Shown one piece after another: positions 48,153 to 55,629 of a stretch of 64,000 bases of DNA. Source of the stretch: Streptomyces sp. CB02980 (lineage in GTDB: Bacteria > Actinomycetota > Actinomycetes > Streptomycetales > Streptomycetaceae); contig NZ_JACSCH020000007.1 of assembly GCF_014451325.2 (NCBI RefSeq), positions 254,965 to 318,964 on the forward strand, given 5' to 3'. A model generated the notes under the pieces. It did not search any database and was not told the origin of the DNA. It saw only the letters and a list, made by a program, of their open reading frames with translations. Position 1 is the first letter of the stretch. Every line of letters begins with the position of its first letter. Made by a program: the position numbers and the translations under genes.

Positions 48153-49442
48153 GTGCCAGCAAGTACCAGAGAAGCGGTACGGGTCGCCGTACTCGCCGAC
48201 TCCGACACCCGGTGGAAATGGGGCGCCCTCACGGCGCGCCGCATCACCACGGCGACCGCCGAACCCACCGGATTCGTCCTGCGCGGACGGGCGACCCCCA
48301 CCGAACGCCAGCTCGCCGAGACCGGGGTGTCCACCACCACCCCGCGCGAGGTGACGGGTGCGGAGTTCCTGCGCGCGGTACGGGACGCGGAGACGCGCGG
48401 CGAGGGATACGACGTCGTCGTCCTCGCTCTCGTCGGCGGCACCGTACGGGCCGTCCTCCAGGGGCTCGCCGACCTGGGCCTCGAACGGCGTCCCGTGGTC
48501 GTCACCGGCTATGTCGGCGTCGTCTACGAGAAGCTGACCGACGGTCTGCTGCTGCGCCACGGCGCCGACGTCGTCCTCGCCAACTCCCGTCACGACGCGG
48601 AGCGTTTCCGTTCCGTGTACGAAGGAGTGGGTGCCGGGGCCGAATCGGTCGTCGAGGCGGCACTGCCCTTCCTGGGCGGCGCCCCGCACACCCCGGAAGC
48701 CGGCCGCGACACCCTGGTCTTCGCCGCCCAGCCGTCCGTGCCGGTCACCCGGAACGAACGCGCCTACGTGCTGCGGCGCCTGATCGAGCACGCCCGGCTC
48801 CACCCGGGCCGCGAGGTGCTCCTCAAGCTCCGCTCCAAGCCGGGCGAACACACCACGCACCTGGAGGAGTACCCGTTCCAGAAGCTGGTCCGCGAGCTCG
48901 ACCCGCCGGCCAACTTCCAGCTCGTGTACGGGCACATGGGCGAGGTCCTCGACCGCACCGACCTGCTGGTGACCGTCTCCTCGACGGCCGCCCTGGAAGC
49001 CCTCCACCGGCGCATCCCCACCGCGATCCTCACCGACCTCGGGGTCCGCGAGGTGCTCGGCAACCACCACTTCGTCGGCTCCGGTCTGCTCGCCTCCTTC
49101 GACCGGCTCGACAAGGGGCTCGCCCCGACGCCCGACGAGACCTGGCTCGCCCGTCAGGGCGTCGCCTCCGACGGCTCGTACGACGCGGCCTTCGACGCGG
49201 CCCGCGACCGGGTCACCGAACTCCTTGCGCTCCCCGCGCTCCCTCCGATCACCCCCTACTACACAACGGAGACGGCGCCCGGCTACCTGCCCGGGATCCT
49301 CGCCCGCCACCGCCTGGACGTCACCGCCCCGGAGCCGCGCGAGAGCGGCCTCCGCAAGGTCGTTCGAGAGGCCGCGCGGGGCGCGTACCGCCACGGCGTG
49401 CAACGCGTCGCCCCCGTCATCCGCCGTCTGGGAGAACTCTGA
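48153..49442 (+). CDS. DUF6716-type putative glycosyltransferase
   Basis: The 429-residue protein opens with VRVAVLADSDTRWKWGALTARRI, has VVVTGYVGVVYEKLTDGLLLRHGADVVLANSRHDAERF and a C-terminal half with LLVTVSSTAALEALHRRIPTAI, like the UDP-sugar-binding ends of GT-B enzymes. It resembles proteins annotated DUF6716 putative glycosyltransferase in Streptomyces. It likely builds or primes the nonulosonate polymer. GTG 48153 is 7 nt from a -10. Its stop overlaps the next ATG (TGATG). Confidence 0.78.
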   Translation: MPASTREAVRVAVLADSDTRWKWGALTARRITTATAEPTGFVLRGRATPTERQLAETGVSTTTPREVTGAEFLRAVRDAETRGEGYDVVVLALVGGTVRAVLQGLADLGLERRPVVVTGYVGVVYEKLTDGLLLRHGADVVLANSRHDAERFRSVYEGVGAGAESVVEAALPFLGGAPHTPEAGRDTLVFAAQPSVPVTRNERAYVLRRLIEHARLHPGREVLLKLRSKPGEHTTHLEEYPFQKLVRELDPPANFQLVYGHMGEVLDRTDLLVTVSSTAALEALHRRIPTAILTDLGVREVLGNHHFVGSGLLASFDRLDKGLAPTPDETWLARQGVASDGSYDAAFDAARDRVTELLALPALPPITPYYTTETAPGYLPGILARHRLDVTAPEPRESGLRKVVREAARGAYRHGVQRVAPVIRRLGEL

Positions 49443-50626
49443 TGACCACCACCGTGCTCGCCGTGATCCCCGCGAGGGGCGGCTCGAAGGGCGTGCCCGC
49501 CAAGAACCTCGCCCCGGTGGCCGGAGTACCCCTGGTCGCCCGCGCCGTCCGGGCCTGCCTCGGCGCCCGCCCCGTCACCCACGTCGTGGTCTCCACCGAC
49601 GACGCCGGCATCGCGGCCGCCGCCCGCACCGCGGGGGCCGAGGCCGTGCAGCGCCCCGCCGAGATCGCCGGCGACACCGCCACCAGCGAGGCCGCGGTCC
49701 TGCACGCCATGGACGCCTTCGAGGCCGCCCACGGCCGCCCGGCCGACGTGGTCCTCCTCGTCCAGTGCACCAGCCCCTTCCTGAGCTCCGCCGAGGTCGC
49801 CGAGACCGTCGAGCGCATCACCTCCGGTGCCGCCGACACGGCCTTCACCGCCGCCCCGTCGCACGGCTTCCTCTGGCGCGAGACGGTCGAGGACGGCGCG
49901 ACCGGCGTCAACCACGACAAGGCGCACCGCCCCCGCCGCCAGGACCGGGAGCCCGAGTACCTGGAGACCGGCGCCGTCTACGCGATGGACGCGGCCGGCT
50001 TCCGTACCCACGAACACCGCTTCTTCGGCCGTACGGCGCTCGTCGTCACCGACCCCGCCCGGGTCCTGGAGATCGACGACCCGCACGACCTGGCCCGCGC
50101 CCGCGTCCTCGCCCCGCTCCTCGACACCCCGGCCACCCCCGGCTTCGCGGACATCGACGCCGTCGTCCTCGACTTCGACGGCACGCAGACCGACGACCGG
50201 GTCCACCTGGACGCCGAGGGACGCGAGTTCGTCTCCGCGCACCGCGGCGACGGCCTCGGCATCGCCGCCCTGCGCCGCGCCGGACTGCCCGTCCTCATCC
50301 TCTCCACCGAGCAGAACGCCGTCGTCGCCGCCCGCGCCCGCAAGCTCAAGATCCCCGTCCTGCACGGCATCGACCGCAAGGACCGGGCCCTCAAGGAGTG
50401 GTGCGAGGCCGAGGGCATCGACCCGCAGCGCGTGCTCTACGCCGGAAACGACGTCAACGACCTTCCCTGCTTCCATCTCGTCGGCTGGCCCGTCGCGGTG
50501 AGCAGCGCACACGACTCCGTACGGGCCGCGGCCCGCGCGGTCACCGTCACCCCGGGTGGCTCGGGGGCGATCCGCGAGATCGCCGCCTGGCTCCTCGGAC
50601 CCGAGCTCGACACCCCCAACTCCTAA
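49442..50626 (+). CDS. CMP-nonulosonate cytidylyltransferase fused to KdsC-like HAD phosphatase
   Basis: The 394-residue two-domain enzyme begins with residues 1-225, an acylneuraminate cytidylyltransferase (VIPARGGSKGVPAKNLAPV P-loop, VVLLVQCTSPFLS, ETGAVYAM). Residues 236-394 are a HAD phosphatase of the KdsC/NeuA C-terminal type, with nucleophile DFDGTQTDD (Asp244), Thr in LILSTEQN, Lys in HGIDRKDRAL and YAGNDVNDLPCF. The fusion would both activate the sugar with CTP and dephosphorylate its 9-phosphate precursor. It is read between the DUF6716 gene (1-nt overlap) and the synthase gene (11 nt). Confidence 0.9.
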   Translation: MTTTVLAVIPARGGSKGVPAKNLAPVAGVPLVARAVRACLGARPVTHVVVSTDDAGIAAAARTAGAEAVQRPAEIAGDTATSEAAVLHAMDAFEAAHGRPADVVLLVQCTSPFLSSAEVAETVERITSGAADTAFTAAPSHGFLWRETVEDGATGVNHDKAHRPRRQDREPEYLETGAVYAMDAAGFRTHEHRFFGRTALVVTDPARVLEIDDPHDLARARVLAPLLDTPATPGFADIDAVVLDFDGTQTDDRVHLDAEGREFVSAHRGDGLGIAALRRAGLPVLILSTEQNAVVAARARKLKIPVLHGIDRKDRALKEWCEAEGIDPQRVLYAGNDVNDLPCFHLVGWPVAVSSAHDSVRAAARAVTVTPGGSGAIREIAAWLLGPELDTPNS

Positions 50627-50637
50627 GGACCGGCACC

Positions 50638-51531
50638 ATGAACACCCGTATCCGCACCCTCGGCGACAAGACCGCAGGCCCGGGCCACTCCGTCTACATC
50701 ACCGGCGAGATCGGCATCAACCACAACGGTGACCTCGACAACGCGTTCGCGCTGATCGACGTGGCCGCCGACGCCGGCTGCGACGCCGTCAAGTTCCAGA
50801 AGCGCACCCCCGAGATCTGCACCCCGCGCGACCAGTGGGACATCGAGCGGGACACCCCCTGGGGCCGGATGACGTACATCGACTACCGTCACCGCGTCGA
50901 GTTCGACGAGACCCAGTACCGCGCCATCGACGAGCACTGCAAGAAGCGCGGCATCGACTGGTTCGCCTCCCCGTGGGACACCGAGGCCGTCGCCTTCCTC
51001 GAGAAGTTCGACGTCCCGGCCCACAAGGTCGCCTCGGCCTCCCTCACCGACGACGAGTTGCTGCGCTCGCTGCGCGCCACCGGCCGCACGGTCATCCTCT
51101 CCACCGGCATGTCGACGCCGGCGCAGATCCGTCACGCCGTCGAGGTCCTCGGCAGCGCGAACATCCTGCTCTGCCACGCCACCTCGACCTACCCGGCCAA
51201 GGCCGAGGAGCTCAACCTGCGCGTCATCCAGACCCTGCAGGAGGAGTACCCCAACGTCCCGATCGGCTACTCCGGCCACGAGACCGGCCTGCAGACCACG
51301 CTGGCCGCCGTCGCCCTGGGCGCCACCTTCGTCGAGCGCCACATCACCCTCGACCGCGCCATGTGGGGCTCCGACCAGGCCGCCTCCGTCGAGCCCCAGG
51401 GCCTGCAGCGCCTGGTCCGCGACATCCGCACCATCGAGGCCGCCCTCGGCGACGGCGTCAAGAAGGTCTACGAGTCGGAGCTCGGCCCGATGAAGAAGCT
51501 CCGCCGGGTCCAGGGCCTCGTCGCCGCATGA
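50638..51531 (+). CDS. Nonulosonic acid (Kdn/sialic acid-type) synthase, NeuB family
   Basis: The 297-residue enzyme condenses phosphoenolpyruvate with a hexose, N-acetylmannosamine or its phosphate. It shows YITGEIGINHNGDLDNAFAL, DAVKFQKRTPEICTP, KVASASLTDDELLR, ILSTGMSTP, HATSTYPAKAEELNLR, GYSGHETGLQ and VERHITLDRAMWGSDQAAS. It is shorter than usual NeuB because the C-terminal SAF (antifreeze-like) domain is missing. From memory the S. coelicolor counterpart makes Kdn for a teichulosonic acid. Its stop overlaps the next ATG (ATGA). Confidence 0.9.
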   Translation: MNTRIRTLGDKTAGPGHSVYITGEIGINHNGDLDNAFALIDVAADAGCDAVKFQKRTPEICTPRDQWDIERDTPWGRMTYIDYRHRVEFDETQYRAIDEHCKKRGIDWFASPWDTEAVAFLEKFDVPAHKVASASLTDDELLRSLRATGRTVILSTGMSTPAQIRHAVEVLGSANILLCHATSTYPAKAEELNLRVIQTLQEEYPNVPIGYSGHETGLQTTLAAVALGATFVERHITLDRAMWGSDQAASVEPQGLQRLVRDIRTIEAALGDGVKKVYESELGPMKKLRRVQGLVAA

Positions 51532-52748
51532 CCGGGCAGCTGGCGTTCGTCGAGAGCCCGGTCCAGCTCCTCAACGTCCTGGAATGGGCGCACACCCAGG
51601 CTCCCGCCACGGGTGCGCCCACCGCGGCACCCGCCGGCACCCACGGCCCGGCGGACGCCGTGCCCGCCGGCGCGGTCACCGCGGCGCCCGACTCCGCGGA
51701 CGCCGGTGCGTCCGTGCGGGCGCCCCGCTCGACGAACGCCACCCAGGGTGCGGCACGGCCCGCGCCCGCCCTGACGGTCGTCGTCCTCTCGCCGACCGAC
51801 CCCATGTCGCGCGGCCAGCTGCGCCGGATGGCCCAGCTGGCCCGCGACGAGGGCCTCACCGTCCGCTGGCAGGAGGCCCGCGGCGGCCGGGGCGCGCTCG
51901 TCCGCACGCTGCGGGAGCTCGCCCGGCCGCTGCGCTCGGCGGAGCGGGTGATCATCGGGGACCCGTTCTCCCGGTACGTCCAGCTCCTCCTCACCCTCTT
52001 CGCACCCCGGCACCTGACCGTGGTCGACGACGGCACCGCCACCATGGAGTACGCCGCCCAGATCGGCCGCGGCGAGCGCCTGGTGCGCTGGCACCGCAGG
52101 AACAGCGGCCTCGACCCGCGCGAGCTGGTGCTCGCACCGGTGACCCTGCTCGCCAAGAAGCGCCTCGCCCCGGCCTCCGGCCGTACGGTCGAGATCTTCA
52201 CCTCGCTGCCCGTCGAGGTGCCCGAGGGCGTCACGGTCACCGAGAACTCCTACGCCTGGACCCGGGCCCGCTTCGGCCCGCCGCGGCTCACCGGCGGCGC
52301 GGACCTGGTGGGGACCTCGCTGGTGGAGACGGGGGTGGTCGACGCCGGCCACTACGACCGGGTGGTCGCGGAACTCGCCCGCACGCACGGCGCCACCCGC
52401 TACTTCGCGCACCGCAGGGAGAGCGCCGAGAAGCTGCACCGGATCGCGGTCGAGACGGGCCTCCAGGTGGTCCGCCCGGAGCTGCCCCTGGAGCTGATCG
52501 CCCGCCGCGGCCCCATCGGGCGTACGGTCGTCAGCTTCCCGTCCACGGTCGTGCACACCCTGCCGCTGGCCCTCGCCGGCACCGGGGTGAAGGTCGCGGT
52601 CTGCGAGATCTCGCCCGAGTGGCTGCGGGCCACCGCCTCCCCCCGGGCCCAGGGCTTCCTGTCCGGGGTGACGGGCACGGCGGCCCACGAGGTCGACCGG
52701 CTCACCTCGCGGGCGGCAACTCAGACCGATCGGCTCGAATTCGGCTGA
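51528..52748 (+). CDS. Polysialyltransferase-like protein with low-complexity insert
   Basis: The 406-residue protein begins GQLAFVESPVQLLNVLEWAHT, typical of sialyltransferase-52/polysialyltransferase-like GT-B proteins. It is then interrupted by an Ala/Pro/Thr-rich stretch (about 25-80) before continuing LTVVVLSPTDPMSRGQLRRM, RVIIGDPFSRYVQL, LTVVDDGTATMEY, RYFAHRRESAEKLHRIA and VVSFPSTVVHTLPLAL. The late FPSTVVHTL and HRRE motifs match the CMP-sugar site of that group. It is last in the plus-strand cluster. Confidence 0.8.
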   Translation: MTGQLAFVESPVQLLNVLEWAHTQAPATGAPTAAPAGTHGPADAVPAGAVTAAPDSADAGASVRAPRSTNATQGAARPAPALTVVVLSPTDPMSRGQLRRMAQLARDEGLTVRWQEARGGRGALVRTLRELARPLRSAERVIIGDPFSRYVQLLLTLFAPRHLTVVDDGTATMEYAAQIGRGERLVRWHRRNSGLDPRELVLAPVTLLAKKRLAPASGRTVEIFTSLPVEVPEGVTVTENSYAWTRARFGPPRLTGGADLVGTSLVETGVVDAGHYDRVVAELARTHGATRYFAHRRESAEKLHRIAVETGLQVVRPELPLELIARRGPIGRTVVSFPSTVVHTLPLALAGTGVKVAVCEISPEWLRATASPRAQGFLSGVTGTAAHEVDRLTSRAATQTDRLEFG

Positions 52749-52864
52749 GCGTACCCATATGGAACGGGCTTCATGCCTGTCGAACCGAGATTCTTTCCCC
52801 TAACGGGCTGAACTTTTTGTGATCAACGGGCAGTTGACCTCTCCGGAGGCCTACCCTTCAAAGG

Positions 52865-54085
52865 GTGAACCAGTTGAAGTCCCGTGAGCCAGGCTCCGTC
52901 ACCCTGCCCGGAACGCTGTCCGAACCCCTGCGCGTCGAACTGATCGCCTTCCGCAGGGACTTGCACATGCACCCGGAGCTCGGGAACCAGGAGTTCCGTA
53001 CGACCGCCGCGCTCAAGGCCCGCCTGGAGGCGGCCGGTCTCGCGCCGAAGGTCCTGCCGGGCGGCACCGGACTCATCTGTGACATCGGCACCCCGGACCC
53101 CGAGCGGCCGATGCTCGCGATCCGCGCCGACCTCGACGCGCTGCCCATCCCCGACGTCAAGACCGTCGCCTATCACTCCACGGTGGCCAACCGCGCCCAC
53201 GCCTGCGGACACGACGTCCACACCACCACCGTCCTCGGCGCCGGACTCGTCCTCGCCGAGCTCGACCGGCAGGGCCTCCTCCCGGCCGCCGTGCGGCTGC
53301 TCTTCCAGCCCGCCGAAGAGGTCCTCCCCGGCGGCGCCGCCGACGCCGTCGAGGCCGGTGTCCTGGACGGGGTCGGCCGGATCATCGCCGTGCACTGCGA
53401 CCCCAGGGTGGACGCGGGGAAGATCGGGCTCCGCACCGGCCCCATCACCTCCGCCTGCGACCGGCTCGAGGTCACCCTCGACGGGCCCGGCGGCCACACC
53501 GCCCGCCCGCACCTCACCACCGACCTCGTCACCGCCGCCGCCCGGGTCGCCGTCGACGTCCCCGCCGTCCTGTCCCGCCGCGTCGACGCCCGCTCGGGGC
53601 TCTCGGTCACCTGGGGCCGCATCGAGTCCGGCCACGCCTGCAACGTCATCCCGCAGCACGCCGAGCTCTCCGGCACCGTCCGCTGCCTCGACCTGCCCAC
53701 CTGGCGGGAGGCGCCCGACCTGGTGCACGCGGCCATCGACGAGATCGCGACCCTGCACCGGGCCAAGTCGACCGTCACCTATGTGCGCGGTGTCCCCCCG
53801 GTCGTCAACGACCCGGCCGTCACCGAGCTGCTCCAGGCCGCGATGACCGCCCGTCGCGGACCGTATGCGATCGAGGACACCGAGCAGAGCCTCGGCGGCG
53901 AGGACTTCTCCTGGTATCTGGAGCACGTGCCCGGTGCCATGGCCCGGCTCGGCGTCCGCACCCCGGGCGACACCCGGGTCCGCGACCTGCACGCCGGCGA
54001 CTTCGACGTGGACGAGCGCTGCATCGAGGCCGCGGTGGAGCTTTTCACGGCCGCGGCGCTGCTCGACGCGGCACCAAAGCGCTGA
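52865..54085 (+). CDS. M20-family amidohydrolase
   Basis: The 406-residue zinc hydrolase has LHMHPELGNQEFRTTAAL, HACGHDVHTTTVLGAG (metal His112/Cys114/His116-Asp117), LLFQPAEEVLPGGA, GPGGHTARPHLTTDL, and GGEDFSWYLEHVPGAM. It is close to N-acyl-amino-acid or indole-acetyl-amino-acid hydrolases and carboxypeptidases; substrate unknown. GTG 52865 is 7 nt after TACCCT (52852-52857), so it may be leaderless. It is followed by a strong hairpin at 54114-54142. Confidence 0.9.
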   Translation: MNQLKSREPGSVTLPGTLSEPLRVELIAFRRDLHMHPELGNQEFRTTAALKARLEAAGLAPKVLPGGTGLICDIGTPDPERPMLAIRADLDALPIPDVKTVAYHSTVANRAHACGHDVHTTTVLGAGLVLAELDRQGLLPAAVRLLFQPAEEVLPGGAADAVEAGVLDGVGRIIAVHCDPRVDAGKIGLRTGPITSACDRLEVTLDGPGGHTARPHLTTDLVTAAARVAVDVPAVLSRRVDARSGLSVTWGRIESGHACNVIPQHAELSGTVRCLDLPTWREAPDLVHAAIDEIATLHRAKSTVTYVRGVPPVVNDPAVTELLQAAMTARRGPYAIEDTEQSLGGEDFSWYLEHVPGAMARLGVRTPGDTRVRDLHAGDFDVDERCIEAAVELFTAAALLDAAPKR

Positions 54086-54388
54086 TTTCACGCCAAACGG
54101 CAGCCTTGGTTCCGGCCGGACGGACCCTTCATCCGTCCGGCCGACCGATGTCCCCCCTCCGGCCCAACGGCCCGGCGTGGCGCCCCCGGACCCCCTTCCC
54201 GGCGCCCGGACCCGGAGATATAACCGGCGGTACCGGGCCGAACGCCCCCGGTCGCCTCGACTGGCCGGTTCGCGACGATCCGATAACGACTCATGAACGG
54301 GTCTTTAACTGACATCTACGCGCGTTACGATCGCCGCGAAACCAGCGCCGGAAGAGGCGCTTTCGGTCAGTCTTGAAGGGACCTCCTC
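54086..54388. promoter_or_regulatory. Terminator and promoter region before the BMP transporter operon
   Basis: GGCCGGACGGA (54114-54124) and TCCGTCCGGCC (54132-54142) form an 11-bp stem with a 7-nt loop, ending the amidohydrolase transcript. Further on, GATAACGACTCATGAAC and TCTTTAACTGACATCTACGC (about 54280-54320) are AT-richer and likely contain the promoter. A small hairpin GCGCC/GGCGC (54345-54360) precedes the ribosome site GAAGGGA (54375-54381). Confidence 0.6.
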
Positions 54389-55447
54389 TTGCGCCGGATC
54401 ACCAGGATCACGACCGTGGGCATCGCCTCCGCGGCGCTCGCCCTCTCCGCCACCGCGTGTGGCAAGTCTTCGACGGACTCCGGCTCCAGCCCGAGCTCGA
54501 GCGCGAAGGCCACGAAGGCCGCCATCGCCTACGACATCGGTGGCCGCGGCGACCAGTCGTTCAACGACGCCGCCTACGCGGGCCTCAAGAAGGCCGAGGA
54601 CGAGCTCGGCGTCAAGGGCGCCGAGGCCGAGCCCTCCGAGGGTGAGGGCGACGCCGACAAGGTGCAGCGCCTGACCGCTCTCGCCCGCGCCGGGAACAAC
54701 CCGGTCATCGGCGTCGGCTTCGCCTACGCCCCGGCCATCGAGAAGGTCGCCAAGGCCTACCCGAAGACCACCTTCGGCCTCATCGACGACACGTCGAAGA
54801 CCGGCCCGAACATCGCCAACCTCGTCTTCAACGAGGAGCAGGGCTCCTACCTGGCCGGCGTCGCCGCCGCCAAGGCGTCCAAGACCGGCACGGTCGGCTT
54901 CATCGGCGGTGTCGAGGTTCCGCTGATCAAGAAGTTCGAGGCGGGCTTCGCGCAGGGCGTCAAGGACACCAACCCCAAGGCGAAGGTGCTCGTCCAGTAC
55001 CTGACCCAGCCGCCGAACTTCGACGGCTTCTCGAAGCCCGACCTCGGCAAGGCCGCCGCGGAGGGCCAGCTCGACAAGGGCGCCGACGTGATCTACGCCG
55101 CCGCCGGTCTGGCCGGCTCCGGCTCGATCGAGGCCGCCTCCGCCGCCGGCAAGTGGGCGATCGGCGTCGACTCCGACCAGTACAACCAGCCGGGTCTGGC
55201 CTCGTACAAGGACAGCATCCTGACCTCGGTCACCAAGGACGTCTCGGACTCCGTCTTCAACGTGATCAAGTCGGTCCAGGACGGCAAGCCGCAGTCCGGT
55301 GAGGTCCGCTACGGCCTCGCCACGGACGGCGTCGCCCTGTCCGACTCCAACCCGAAGTACAAGCAGATGACGGACCTCATCGCCGCGGTGGACAAGGCGA
55401 AGAAGGACATCATCGACGGCAAGATCACGGTCAAGACCGCTCCGTAA
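54389..55447 (+). CDS. BMP/PnrA-family lipoprotein, nucleoside-binding subunit of an ABC transporter
   Basis: The 352-residue precursor is read from TTG 54389 with GAAGGGA 8 nt upstream. The lipobox ends at Cys24 (LSATAC). The mature protein reads IAYDIGGRGDQSFNDAAYAGLKKAEDELG, PVIGVGFAYAPAIEKVAKAYPKTTF, NIANLVFNEEQGSYLAGVAAA, GFIGGVEVPLIKKFEAGFAQG and WAIGVDSDQYNQ. The PnrA family binds purine nucleosides. It is first in the operon; a terminator hairpin at 55471-55507 limits read-through into the ATPase gene. Confidence 0.94.
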   Translation: MRRITRITTVGIASAALALSATACGKSSTDSGSSPSSSAKATKAAIAYDIGGRGDQSFNDAAYAGLKKAEDELGVKGAEAEPSEGEGDADKVQRLTALARAGNNPVIGVGFAYAPAIEKVAKAYPKTTFGLIDDTSKTGPNIANLVFNEEQGSYLAGVAAAKASKTGTVGFIGGVEVPLIKKFEAGFAQGVKDTNPKAKVLVQYLTQPPNFDGFSKPDLGKAAAEGQLDKGADVIYAAAGLAGSGSIEAASAAGKWAIGVDSDQYNQPGLASYKDSILTSVTKDVSDSVFNVIKSVQDGKPQSGEVRYGLATDGVALSDSNPKYKQMTDLIAAVDKAKKDIIDGKITVKTAP

Positions 55448-55470
55448 GGACGCACTGGTCAACGACCCAA

Positions 55471-55507
55471 GGCCCGGCAACGGTGGCACCCCCATCGTTG
55501 CCGGGCC
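55471..55507 (+). terminator. Hairpin between binding-protein and ATPase genes
   Basis: GGCCCGGCAACG (55471-55482) and CGTTGCCGGGCC (55496-55507) form a perfect 12-bp stem, followed 13-25 nt later by T-rich sequence (GGGTTTTCATTTTTCG). It probably lets the binding protein be made in excess over the membrane parts. Confidence 0.85.
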
Positions 55508-55629
55508 CCATTCCCGTACGGGTTTTCATTTTTCGGCAGCGCTACGCGTGTAGATGTCTCCCTGGCACGATAACTTCACCCCGCCCTGCCCTCCCCGCTC
55601 CCACTCCTTCCGGCCAAGGAGAGTGCGTC

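Noticed and set aside
55483..55629. GTG 55483 as the ATPase start
   Set aside because: It lies in the loop of a strong terminator hairpin, has no ribosome site, and adds 49 residues without similarity to ABC proteins.
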